From Fluviibacter sp964604465 (GTDB lineage: Bacteria > Pseudomonadota > Gammaproteobacteria > Burkholderiales > Rhodocyclaceae): a DNA stretch of 31,531 nt. The stretch spans positions 1 to 31,531 of the forward strand of contig CAZRYZ010000013.1 of the NCBI GenBank assembly GCA_964604465.1. The letters are read 5' to 3'. The notes beneath the pieces were generated by a model. The model had not been told where the DNA came from, made no database searches, and saw only the letters and a program-made list of their open reading frames with translations. A program made the position numbers and the translations under genes. Below are positions 23,637 through 30,420 of the stretch, in pieces (within the stretch, counting starts at the first letter, position 1; each line of letters starts with the position of its first letter).

Positions 23637-23698
23637 TGCCGATTTATCCCGATTCCTCAGGCACATAAAGCCATCTTCATCCAGCCTCTTTAAACCCC

Positions 23699-24547
23699 AT
23701 GACCACCGCCAGCGCACTCCGTTACGACCTGCACTGCCACTCCACGGCCTCGGACGGCATGCTGTCACCGGCTGATGTGGTGGCGCGTGCCCGCGCAAAG
23801 GGGGTCACCACGCTGGCGCTGACCGATCATGATGGGCTTTCCGGGCTTTCGGAAGCGGCAGACGCCGCGAAGAGCCTCGGGCTGGACTTCATTAACGGTA
23901 CCGAGATTTCCGTCGAATGGAATGACCATTCGGTCCATATCGTCGGGCTGAATATTGATCCGTCCCATTCCGAGATCGTTGCCGGCCTGGATGGTATCCG
24001 GCTGGGGCGTGCTACTCGGGCGGAGCGTATCGCCGCCGAGCTGGAAAAAGTCGGTTTTGAAGGCATTCTGGCCAGAACCATGACCTATGTCGGTAACCCC
24101 GAGCTGGTTTCCCGTGCCCACTTTGCCCGGGCGCTGGTCGAAATGGGTGCCTGTCGCGAGGTCAAACAGGTCTTTGATCGTTACCTCACCCCCGGTAAAC
24201 CCGGCTTTGTGCCGCACCCCTGGCCCTCGCTGGAATCAGCCCTGGGCTGGATCCGGGCCGCCGGTGGCGTGGCGGTGATTGCCCATCCGGGGCGTTACCG
24301 TATGTCCAACAAGCAACTGGGGCAGCTTTTCGAAGCCTTCAGGGCGTTAGGAGGTGAAGCCATTGAGGTGGCCTCCGGGAGCCATACCCCGGAGCAGGTG
24401 GCACACTTTGGTCGCCAGGCGCGTCACTATGCCTTCATGGGGTCGCAGGGTTCGGACTTCCATGCGCCGGGCGAAAGCTATGTCGATCTGGGCGGTAGCC
24501 AGCCGTTGCCCGAGGGCGTCGTCCCTGTATGGCATGCGTGGCAATAA
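23699..24547 (+). CDS. rnm: PHP-domain phosphoesterase (RNase AM / 3',5'-nucleoside bisphosphate phosphatase family)
   Basis: This protein belongs to the YciV/TrpH group. The E. coli member is RNase AM, a 5'-3' exonuclease that also matures rRNA 5' ends. A Chromobacterium member dephosphorylates nucleoside 3',5'-bisphosphates. The metal ligands of the PHP fold are in place: H12, H14 and D19 in DLHCHSTASDG, D43 and H44 in LTDHDG, E69 in GTEIS, then AHPGRY and the C-terminal GSDFH. An insertion of about 100 residues between the second and third groups (residues 95-200) is typical. Length 282 matches the family (about 280-293). The start ATG at 23699 gives a leader of about 75 bases from the candidate promoter. 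yciO follows 29 bases downstream, the usual neighbour. Confidence 0.9.
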   Translation: MTTASALRYDLHCHSTASDGMLSPADVVARARAKGVTTLALTDHDGLSGLSEAADAAKSLGLDFINGTEISVEWNDHSVHIVGLNIDPSHSEIVAGLDGIRLGRATRAERIAAELEKVGFEGILARTMTYVGNPELVSRAHFARALVEMGACREVKQVFDRYLTPGKPGFVPHPWPSLESALGWIRAAGGVAVIAHPGRYRMSNKQLGQLFEAFRALGGEAIEVASGSHTPEQVAHFGRQARHYAFMGSQGSDFHAPGESYVDLGGSQPLPEGVVPVWHAWQ

Positions 24548-24576
24548 TCATTAAATCAATAAGATGAAAGATTGTT

Positions 24577-25200
24577 TTGACGCAATACATTAATATTCAC
24601 CCGGAGAATCCGCAGCCCCGACTGCTCGAACAGACCGCCGGGTTACTGCGCGAGGGTGCCGTTGCCGCCTTGCCAACCGATTCCTGTTATTCGCTGGCCT
24701 GTCACCTGGGAGACGCCGCAGCCCTGGAAAAAATTCGCAAGATCCGCGGCATTGATGATCACCATCTCATGACCCTCATGTGCCGGGATCTTTCCGATAT
24801 CGGTCAGTATGCTCGGGTGGATAACGCCCAGTACCGTCTGCTCAAATTGGCCACCCCGGGGGCTTATACCTTTGTCCTCGAGGGCACCAAAGAGCTGCCA
24901 CGCCGTATTCTTCACCCCAAGCGCAAGACGCTGGGGCTACGAATCCCTGATCACCGCATCATGCTCGGTATTTTAGAAGCCCTGGGCGAGCCCTTGCTGA
25001 CCACCACGCTCATGCTGCCGGGCGAAGAACAGCCCCTTACAGACGGCTGGACGATCAAGGAGCAGCTGCCGCAATTGGATCTGGTAGTCGAGGGCGGCTG
25101 GTGTGGCACCGAGCCCACCACGGTCATTGATCTCTGCGAAATGCCGCCGACTGTCCTGCGCGAGGGTCACGGTCCCCTGGCACCGCTCGGATTGGGTTAA
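24577..25200 (+). CDS. yciO: YciO, Sua5/YciO/YrdC-family protein
   Basis: The sequence aligns along its whole length with E. coli YciO, a paralogue of the tRNA threonylcarbamoyladenosine enzymes TsaC/Sua5 whose own role is less certain. Shared blocks are INIHPENPQPRLLEQ, PTDSCYSLACHLGD, HHLMTLMCRDLSDI, TPGAYTFVLEGTKELPRR, KRKTLGLRIPDH and the C-terminal EPTTVIDLCEMPPTVLREGHG. Length 207 (E. coli 206). No ATG gives this frame. The alignment places the start at the TTG at 24577, preceded by GAAAG with a 6-base gap. A 9-codon ATG frame begins 13 bases earlier and overlaps this start. Probably co-transcribed with the PHP gene. RNA-binding YrdC-like domain, cytoplasmic. Confidence 0.92.
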   Translation: MTQYINIHPENPQPRLLEQTAGLLREGAVAALPTDSCYSLACHLGDAAALEKIRKIRGIDDHHLMTLMCRDLSDIGQYARVDNAQYRLLKLATPGAYTFVLEGTKELPRRILHPKRKTLGLRIPDHRIMLGILEALGEPLLTTTLMLPGEEQPLTDGWTIKEQLPQLDLVVEGGWCGTEPTTVIDLCEMPPTVLREGHGPLAPLGLG

Positions 25201-25226
25201 TTGGCTTTATTGGGTTAAATGGGCTC
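25191..25226 (+). repeat. 18-base tandem duplication over the yciO stop
   Basis: ATTGGGTTAA occurs at 25191-25200 and again at 25209-25218, an exact 10-base repeat with an 18-base period. The 8 bases after each copy are only partly alike. The first copy contains the yciO stop codon. It looks like a small local duplication with no evident function. Confidence 0.6.
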
Positions 25227-25277
25227 TCGCTAGGCCGGGCAGACCGTCGGACGGGCAGGGGAAAGTGGGGTCGCCTC

Positions 25278-25286
25278 TGCTAGAAT
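25278..25286 (+). promoter_or_regulatory. Extended -10 promoter for the site-2 protease-trpS group
   Basis: TGC followed by TAGAAT (25281-25286) forms an extended -10 element, 19 bases before the protease ATG. CTGC and GCAG flank the hexamer. No -35 is evident, which is normal for extended -10 promoters. Confidence 0.5.
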
Positions 25287-25305
25287 CGCAGGCTACGGAT
25301 TCCCT

Positions 25306-25944
25306 ATGAATATTGACATCGCTTACCTGGCCATTGCGGCCATTCCCGTCATCTTTGCCATCACGCTGCATGAAGCCGCGCATGGTTATGTGGCGCGCTA
25401 TTTCGGTGACCCCACGGCCTATCAGATGGGGCGGGTCAGCCTGAACCCCATCCGTCACATCGACCCGGTGGGCACGATCCTGGTTCCCGCACTGACCCTG
25501 CTATTTGGTGGCATCCTGTTTGGCTGGGCTAAGCCCGTACCTGTTGACTACGGCCGACTGCGTCACCCGCGTGATGACATGCGCTGGGTCGCGCTGGCCG
25601 GCCCGGCCGTCAATCTGCTCATGGCCTTCGGCTGGGCTATTCTGCTCAAGGTAGGGCTATCGACCGACAACTACTTCAGTGTGCCGCTGGAAAACATGGC
25701 GTACGTCGGTATTAACATCAACCTCATGTTCATGGCGCTGAACCTGCTGCCCATCCTTCCGCTTGATGGTGGCCGGGTGCTGTTCAGCCTGTTGCCGCCC
25801 GCTACGGCGCAAGCCTATGGCCGTTCGGAGCCGTATGGCATCTTTATTCTTCTGGCGCTCATCTTTACCAATATTCTCGGGATCTGGGTCTATCCGATCG
25901 TAGGCGCGGTGAAGCACCTGATCTCCACCGTATTCTTTATCTGA
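25306..25944 (+). CDS. Site-2 protease-like zinc metalloprotease (peptidase M50 family)
   Basis: This is an integral membrane metalloprotease of the small S2P/YwhC-like type. The zinc motif HEAAH (H22, E23, H26) lies in the first membrane segment. The third ligand is D154 in NLLPILPLDGGRVL, the usual LDG motif. Four to six hydrophobic segments fill the 212 residues, and there is no PDZ domain, unlike RseP. The mid-part FGGILFGWAKPVPVDYGRLRHPRDDM is typical of this subgroup. Its natural substrate in proteobacteria is not known to me. It is regularly found before trpS and scpA. Here trpS starts 10 bases after its stop, so co-transcription is expected. Confidence 0.92.
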   Translation: MNIDIAYLAIAAIPVIFAITLHEAAHGYVARYFGDPTAYQMGRVSLNPIRHIDPVGTILVPALTLLFGGILFGWAKPVPVDYGRLRHPRDDMRWVALAGPAVNLLMAFGWAILLKVGLSTDNYFSVPLENMAYVGININLMFMALNLLPILPLDGGRVLFSLLPPATAQAYGRSEPYGIFILLALIFTNILGIWVYPIVGAVKHLISTVFFI

Positions 25945-25954
25945 GTCATTGCTG

Positions 25955-27154
25955 ATGTCTGCAGAACGCGTTCTTTCCGGCATGCGCCCCACGGGCAGCC
26001 TGCATCTGGGTCACTACCATGGCGTGCTCGAAAACTGGGTGCGTCTGCAAAACGACTACGAGTGCCTGTTTTTCGTGGCTGACTGGCACGCGCTGACTAC
26101 CAACTACGACGCCCCGCAGAGTATCGCTCAGGCCAGCCGCGACATGGTTATCGACTGGCTGGCCGCCGGCCTCGACCCCGAAAAATCCATCATCTTCCAG
26201 CAGTCGCAGGTGCTTCAGCATGCCGAGCTGCATCTGCTCCTTTCGATGATGACGCCGCTGGGTTGGCTTGAGCGTGTACCCACCTACAAGGATCAGCAGG
26301 AAAAGCTCGCCCACAAGGATCTGTCGACCTACGGCTTCCTGGGTTATCCGCTCCTGCAGTCAGCCGACATCCTGGTCTACGATGCGCGTCATGTGCCTGT
26401 GGGCGAAGATCAGGTACCGCATATCGAGCTCACCCGCGAAGTCGCTCGTCGATTCAACCATCTGTATGGTCGCACCCCTGAATTCGAACAGGAAGTCATT
26501 GCCGCCCTCAAGAAACTCGGTCCGACGGCCAAGCCCTACAAAGAGCTGCGTCAGCGCTACCAGCAGGATGGTGATCGCGAGGTGCTGCAGCAGGCCGAGG
26601 CCTTCCTGGCTGGCGCCGATGGGTTGAATCTGAGCGACAAGGAATCGCTCTGGGGCTGGCTGGTCGGTTCGGGCAAGGCCATCCTGGTGGAGCCGGCAGC
26701 GCTGCTGACCAAAGCCTCCAAAATGCCGGGCCTGGATGGCCAGAAGATGTCCAAGTCGTATAACAACACGATTAGCCTGCGGGAGAAGCCGGAAGACGTG
26801 GTCAAGAAGCTCAAGGCCATGCCCACCGACCCGGCGCGTGTGCGCCGGACCGATGCGGGTAATCCCAAGAACTGCCCGGTCTGGCAGCTGCACGAGGTCT
26901 ATAGCGACGATGCCCGAAAGCAATGGGTCACCGAAGGCTGTACGACCGCCGGCATTGGCTGCATTGATTGCAAGAACGCCGTGGCCGAAGGCATCGAGGT
27001 CGTACTCGCTCCCATGCGTGCCCGGGCCGAAGCGCTGGCTGCCGAACCGGAAAAAATCGAACGTATCCTGCGTGATGGCGCTGAGCGCGCCCGCGGCCTG
27101 GCCGACCAGACCATGAGCCGTGTGCGAAGTGTCATGGGCCTGACTGGTGCCTGA
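25955..27154 (+). CDS. trpS: Tryptophanyl-tRNA synthetase
   Basis: TrpS charges tRNA-Trp. The class I signatures are present: the HIGH-like site PTGSLHLGHYHG near residues 12-23 and the KMSKS loop at 264-268 in GLDGQKMSKSYNN. The order GRTPEFEQEV, PGLDGQKMSKS, PTDPARVRRTDAGNPKNCPVWQLHEVY is that of the longer bacterial TrpS form. The length of 399 residues exceeds the E. coli enzyme (334). The extra residues lie in the catalytic-domain insertion (about 175-250) and in a cysteine-containing segment GCTTAGIGCIDCK. I chose the ATG at 25955; the frame opens slightly earlier with a TTG at 25949. It follows the protease closely and precedes scpA by 18 bases. Confidence 0.95.
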   Translation: MSAERVLSGMRPTGSLHLGHYHGVLENWVRLQNDYECLFFVADWHALTTNYDAPQSIAQASRDMVIDWLAAGLDPEKSIIFQQSQVLQHAELHLLLSMMTPLGWLERVPTYKDQQEKLAHKDLSTYGFLGYPLLQSADILVYDARHVPVGEDQVPHIELTREVARRFNHLYGRTPEFEQEVIAALKKLGPTAKPYKELRQRYQQDGDREVLQQAEAFLAGADGLNLSDKESLWGWLVGSGKAILVEPAALLTKASKMPGLDGQKMSKSYNNTISLREKPEDVVKKLKAMPTDPARVRRTDAGNPKNCPVWQLHEVYSDDARKQWVTEGCTTAGIGCIDCKNAVAEGIEVVLAPMRARAEALAAEPEKIERILRDGAERARGLADQTMSRVRSVMGLTGA

Positions 27155-27172
27155 GCCGAGTCGCTACTCATC

Positions 27173-28114
27173 ATGAACAACGACGAACTCAACCCCGAAC
27201 AACCGGCACAGCAGATGCCAGCGTCTGAGGATGTGCCCTTCGAACAGGCCATCTCGGTCACCATCGAGTCCGGTGAGCCGCGGGTCATGCTCTATGGCCA
27301 GCCCATCGTCGATCTGCCGCAGGATCTGTATATCCCGCCCGATGCGCTGTCGGTCATGCTCGACGCCTTCGAAGGCCCGCTCGATCTGTTGCTCTATCTC
27401 ATCCGTAAGGCCAACGTCGACATCCTCGATATTCCCATGGCGCCGCTGACGAATCAGTATCTGGATTACGTCGAAGCGATGCGGTCGCAGAACCTGGAGC
27501 TGGCTGCCGAGTATCTGGTCATGGCCGCCATGCTGATCGAGATCAAATCGCGCATGCTGTTGCCGCGGCCCAAGGCCGAGTTTGAAGAAGAGGTTGAGGA
27601 TCCCCGTGCCGAGCTGGTGCGTCGCCTCATTGAATACGAACAGATGAAGCTGGCGGCGCGCGAAATCGACGAGCTGCCCAAAGCCGAGATTGATTTCCAG
27701 TGGCTCAATGTCTGGGTCGACCGTGAGGCCGTGGTACGTCACCCCGACGTCTCCCCTGAAGACCTGCATGACGCCTGGCGTGCCGTTGTGCGGCAGGCCA
27801 AACTGCATACGCATCACAAGATCGCCCGTGAGGAGCTCTCGGTGCGCGAGCACATGGGGCTGATTCTGCGTCGCCTGCGGACCAGCGAAGGCTATCTGGA
27901 GTTTTCGGAACTGTTTGATGTACAGGGCGGTGTGCCCGTGGTGGTCGTCAACTTCATCGCGCTACTCGAGCTCTGTAAAGAGCACCTGCTCGAGATGACG
28001 CAGACCGCTGCCTTTGCCCCGATTTATGTGCGTCTGCCCAGCGACGCCCCCGAACAATCCATGTTTGAAGTACCCGAGGCCGACGATCAGCCCGAGGAGG
28101 ATGAAAGTGTCTGA
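27173..28114 (+). CDS. scpA: Segregation and condensation protein A (kleisin)
   Basis: ScpA is the kleisin of the SMC-ScpAB condensin that compacts and separates chromosomes. The core sequence is unmistakable: LDAFEGPLDLLLYLIRKANVDILDIPMAPLTNQYLDYV at about residues 62-100, then LAAEYLVMAAMLIEIKSRMLLPRP. The C-terminal winged-helix region includes GYLEFSELF, VVNFIALLELCKEHLLEMTQ and APIYVRL. At 313 residues it is longer than the Bacillus protein (251). The additions are an N-terminal tail of about 55 residues before the core and an acidic C-terminus. The overlap with scpB at its 3' end shows coupling. The matching smc gene is not in the window. Confidence 0.94.
   Translation: MNNDELNPEQPAQQMPASEDVPFEQAISVTIESGEPRVMLYGQPIVDLPQDLYIPPDALSVMLDAFEGPLDLLLYLIRKANVDILDIPMAPLTNQYLDYVEAMRSQNLELAAEYLVMAAMLIEIKSRMLLPRPKAEFEEEVEDPRAELVRRLIEYEQMKLAAREIDELPKAEIDFQWLNVWVDREAVVRHPDVSPEDLHDAWRAVVRQAKLHTHHKIAREELSVREHMGLILRRLRTSEGYLEFSELFDVQGGVPVVVVNFIALLELCKEHLLEMTQTAAFAPIYVRLPSDAPEQSMFEVPEADDQPEEDESV
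28094..28100 (+). promoter_or_regulatory. Ribosome binding site that decides the scpB start
   Basis: GAGGAGG ends immediately before an ATG at 28101, leaving no room between them, but lies 6 bases before the GTG at 28107. The spacing points to GTG as the real scpB start codon. Confidence 0.6.
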
Positions 28115-28721
28115 AGAACAACGCTCCCTGACCGAACTCGTTGAAAACACCGAAGGTGTTGTTGCTGCCGGTCCTGTAATCGACGTAGCCGAACTGGCCT
28201 GCATTGTCGAGGCCGCATTGCTGGCCACCACGGCACCACTGGATATGACCCATCTGCGCCGTCTGTTTGATGACACGGTCGCCGCTGACGAAATCCTCCA
28301 GGCTATTGCCCATCTGCAGGAGCGCTGGCAGAACCGGGGTTGCGAACTGCTTGAGCTGGCCGATGGCTGGCGCTTCCGCACGCATGCCAAGATCCAGCCG
28401 CACCTGGATCGTCTCAACCCGGAAAAGCCGCCTCGCTACTCGCGTTCAGTCATGGAAACCCTGGCCATCATCGCTTATCGTCAGCCGGTCACCCGGGGCG
28501 ACATCGAAGACATCCGTGGTGTGACCGTCGCCACCCAGGTGATCCGCACCCTTGAAGAACGGGGCTGGATCGATACCGTTGGCCATCGCGAAACTCCGGG
28601 GCGCCCGGCGCTTTATGCCACCACCCGCCAGTTCCTTGACGACCTCGGGTTACGCAGCCTGAGCGAGCTGCCGCCACTGGAAACCATGCAGGCCGCCCTT
28701 GAAGGCGTGCCCGAAGCCTAA
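28107..28721 (+). CDS. scpB: Segregation and condensation protein B
   Basis: ScpB is the dimeric winged-helix partner that binds ScpA in the SMC complex. Conserved blocks are IVEAALLATTAPLDMTHLRRLF (first winged helix, about residues 28-50), GCELLELADGWRFRTHAKIQPHL and the signature KPPRYSRSVMETLAIIAYRQPVTRGDIEDIRGV. The last of these is followed by TLEERGWIDTVGHRETPGRPALYATTRQFLDDLGL. Length is 204 residues from the GTG at 28107, normal for the family. An ATG two codons earlier is possible but is badly placed relative to the ribosome site. It overlaps scpA by 8 bases and is followed by rluB after 13 bases. Confidence 0.94.
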   Translation: MSEEQRSLTELVENTEGVVAAGPVIDVAELACIVEAALLATTAPLDMTHLRRLFDDTVAADEILQAIAHLQERWQNRGCELLELADGWRFRTHAKIQPHLDRLNPEKPPRYSRSVMETLAIIAYRQPVTRGDIEDIRGVTVATQVIRTLEERGWIDTVGHRETPGRPALYATTRQFLDDLGLRSLSELPPLETMQAALEGVPEA

Positions 28722-28734
28722 ACAGATCAGCACT

Positions 28735-29832
28735 ATGGCCAGAAAAAATACCCCGTTCCGTCCCGCCCAGGGCAAGCCGCGTTCCGCAGCGCCCAGGGCG
28801 CCGGCCAAGTTGCCCACGAAAGCAGCCGTTGCCCCCGAAGTGGTCGACGACGAGCTGTTCGACGAAGACTTCGAAACCGATATCGACGGTGGCGACGCGC
28901 CACAGCGTAAAGCGCCGGCCGCAGCCGGTGAGCGCTTGCAGAAGCTCCTGGCCCAATCGGGTCTGGGCGGCCGTCGTGAAATGGAAGAGTGGATTGCCGC
29001 CGGGCGGGTTCAGGTCAATGGCCAGCCCGCCACACTAGGTCAGCGTGTGCTACCGGGTGACCGGGTCAAGGTAAATGGCCGTCTCGTCAATTTGCATGGT
29101 GCGACCCGTGCACCGCAGGTCTTGCTCTATCACAAGCCCGAAGGCGAAATCGTATCGCGTAGCGACCCGGCCGGTCGGCCCAATGTGTTCAGCAATCTGC
29201 CCCGCGTGCGCGGTGGTAAGTGGATCGCCGTGGGGCGCCTTGACTTCAATACCAGCGGGTTACTGCTGTTTACGACTTCAGGCGCACTAGCCAATGCGCT
29301 GATGCACCCGCGCAACGAGATGATCCGTGAATACGCCGTCCGTGTGCTCGGACCGCTCGATGACGAGGCCAAAGACAAGCTGAAGAAGGGCGTCGAGCTG
29401 GAAGATGGCCCGGCAGCGCTGTCCAGCATTGAAGATGCGGGCGGTGAGGGCGCCAACCAGTGGTACCGCGTGACCATTTTCGAGGGGCGTAACCGGGAAG
29501 TCCGTCGCCTGTTTGAGGCGGTCGGCCGCACCGTCAGCCGCCTGATCCGTGTGCGTTATGGCCCGTTCTATCTGCCGCCGCGCCTCAAGCGTGGCCAGAG
29601 CCTGCAAGTCGACGAGAAAGATGTCGAGAAGCTGGTCAAGTCGCTCGGCGCCGAGGCCGAGGGCCCGGCGCGCAATGTGGGTCAGAAGGTCCGTGGGGCA
29701 CGACCCGGGGCAAAGGCGGCACCACGGAGCCGGAGTCAGGCCCGTTCACAGGGTCAGGGGGCAGCGCCCCGGCGTAGCGCATCCGCTCCGGGCGCCGGAA
29801 AGACTCGACCAAAGGCGAAAAAACCCTTATAA
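28735..29832 (+). CDS. rluB: 23S rRNA pseudouridine 2605 synthase RluB
   Basis: RluB isomerises U2605 in the peptidyl transferase region of 23S rRNA. The S4 domain lies at about residues 66-115 (ERLQKLLAQSGLGGRREMEEWIAAGRVQVNG). The catalytic signature is GRLDFNTSGLLLFT with D170. EGRNREVRRLFEAVGRTVSRLIRVRYGP is the RsuA/RluB-family C-terminal motif. The 365-residue length reflects two low-complexity tails. The N-terminal 60 residues are basic then acidic, and the last 60 are rich in A, R, S, G and K, as is common for this protein in proteobacteria. The ATG at 28735 follows scpB by 13 bases; a longer in-frame start would lie inside scpB. Its stop overlaps the candidate promoter of rimP-nusA. 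Confidence 0.93.
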   Translation: MARKNTPFRPAQGKPRSAAPRAPAKLPTKAAVAPEVVDDELFDEDFETDIDGGDAPQRKAPAAAGERLQKLLAQSGLGGRREMEEWIAAGRVQVNGQPATLGQRVLPGDRVKVNGRLVNLHGATRAPQVLLYHKPEGEIVSRSDPAGRPNVFSNLPRVRGGKWIAVGRLDFNTSGLLLFTTSGALANALMHPRNEMIREYAVRVLGPLDDEAKDKLKKGVELEDGPAALSSIEDAGGEGANQWYRVTIFEGRNREVRRLFEAVGRTVSRLIRVRYGPFYLPPRLKRGQSLQVDEKDVEKLVKSLGAEAEGPARNVGQKVRGARPGAKAAPRSRSQARSQGQGAAPRRSASAPGAGKTRPKAKKPL

Positions 29833-29833
29833 T
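29805..29833 (+). promoter_or_regulatory. Candidate promoter of the rimP-nusA operon
   Basis: TCGACC (29805-29810) and a perfect TATAAT (29828-29833) are separated by 17 bases and overlap the last codons of rluB. Transcription would begin near 29840 and give a leader of about 119 bases before rimP. A TTGACA at 29843-29848 has no -10 at the right distance. Confidence 0.55.
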
Positions 29834-29860
29834 TTAAAAGTTTTGACATTCCCGTGTCGT

Positions 29861-29935
29861 CGGATCGCGTTTCACGATTCGGCCCGATGGCACAGCCGGT
29901 TGTTTTCGGCGTGATGGGCTTTATGCCCATTTTTT
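29861..29935 (+). promoter_or_regulatory. rimP leader with two hairpins, the second terminator-like
   Basis: Two stems lie between the promoter and rimP. CGGATCG (29861-29867) pairs with CGATTCG (29875-29881) with one G-U pair. ATGGGC (29914-29919) pairs with GCCCAT (29925-29930) around TTTAT and is followed by T (29930-29935). The second is an intrinsic-terminator shape 23 bases before the rimP ATG, as expected of an attenuator. A similar rimP leader element has been described in Gammaproteobacteria. Confidence 0.6.
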
Positions 29936-29958
29936 ATTTGTGTTTTCGGATTTGAACG

Positions 29959-30396
29959 ATGAACCTGCAGGAACTGATCGAATCGACGGTGACCGGGCTG
30001 GGCTATGAATTTGTCATGGCCGAGCTGTCGCCGCGCAGCCGTCTTATCCGGGTGTTTATCGACGCCCCGGAGAAGGCGCGCGGTGTCGACGTTGAAGATT
30101 GTGCCACCGTCAGCAACCAGCTGACTCACGTCTTCCAGGTCGAGAACATCGATTACGACCGGCTCGAGGTCTCTTCACCGGGGCTCGACCGCCCGCTGGT
30201 CAAGGCAGAAGACTACAGCCGCTTTGCCGGCTCGCAGGTGCAGATCAAGCTCCGTATGCCCATTGGCGACCGCCGCCAGTTCAATGGCACGCTGACCGGC
30301 ATCGAAGGTGATCAGGTGCAACTCGATCTCGGTGGCGACACCGTCAGCTTTCCGTTATCCAACATCGACAAGGCCCGCCTTGTTCCCAAGTTTTAA
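29959..30396 (+). CDS. rimP: Ribosome maturation factor RimP
   Basis: RimP helps assemble the 30S subunit by aiding the binding of S12 and neighbours to 16S rRNA. The N-terminal alpha/beta domain includes GLGYEFVMAEL, RVFIDAPE and VDVEDCATVSNQLTHVF, and the DYDRLEVSSPGLDRPL motif is diagnostic. An SH3-like C-terminal domain follows (GSQVQIKLRMPIGDRRQFNGTLTGIEGDQVQLDL, FPLSNIDKARLVPKF). Length 145 residues (E. coli 150). The ATG at 29959 comes after the leader region. nusA starts 24 bases downstream, the usual operon order. Read-through of the hairpin at 29914-29935 would be needed for its expression from the candidate promoter. Confidence 0.95.
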   Translation: MNLQELIESTVTGLGYEFVMAELSPRSRLIRVFIDAPEKARGVDVEDCATVSNQLTHVFQVENIDYDRLEVSSPGLDRPLVKAEDYSRFAGSQVQIKLRMPIGDRRQFNGTLTGIEGDQVQLDLGGDTVSFPLSNIDKARLVPKF

Positions 30397-30420
30397 AGTT
30401 TTCAGAGAAAGGACTACCCA

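Noticed and set aside
29843..29848. A perfect TTGACA in the rimP leader as a -35 element
   Set aside because: No -10-like hexamer is found 16-18 bases downstream, whereas the pair at 29805-29833 is well spaced.
29833..29958. A tRNA or small RNA gene before rimP, as seen with metY in E. coli
   Set aside because: The segment has no cloverleaf arms or T-loop sequence; two simple hairpins explain its structure.
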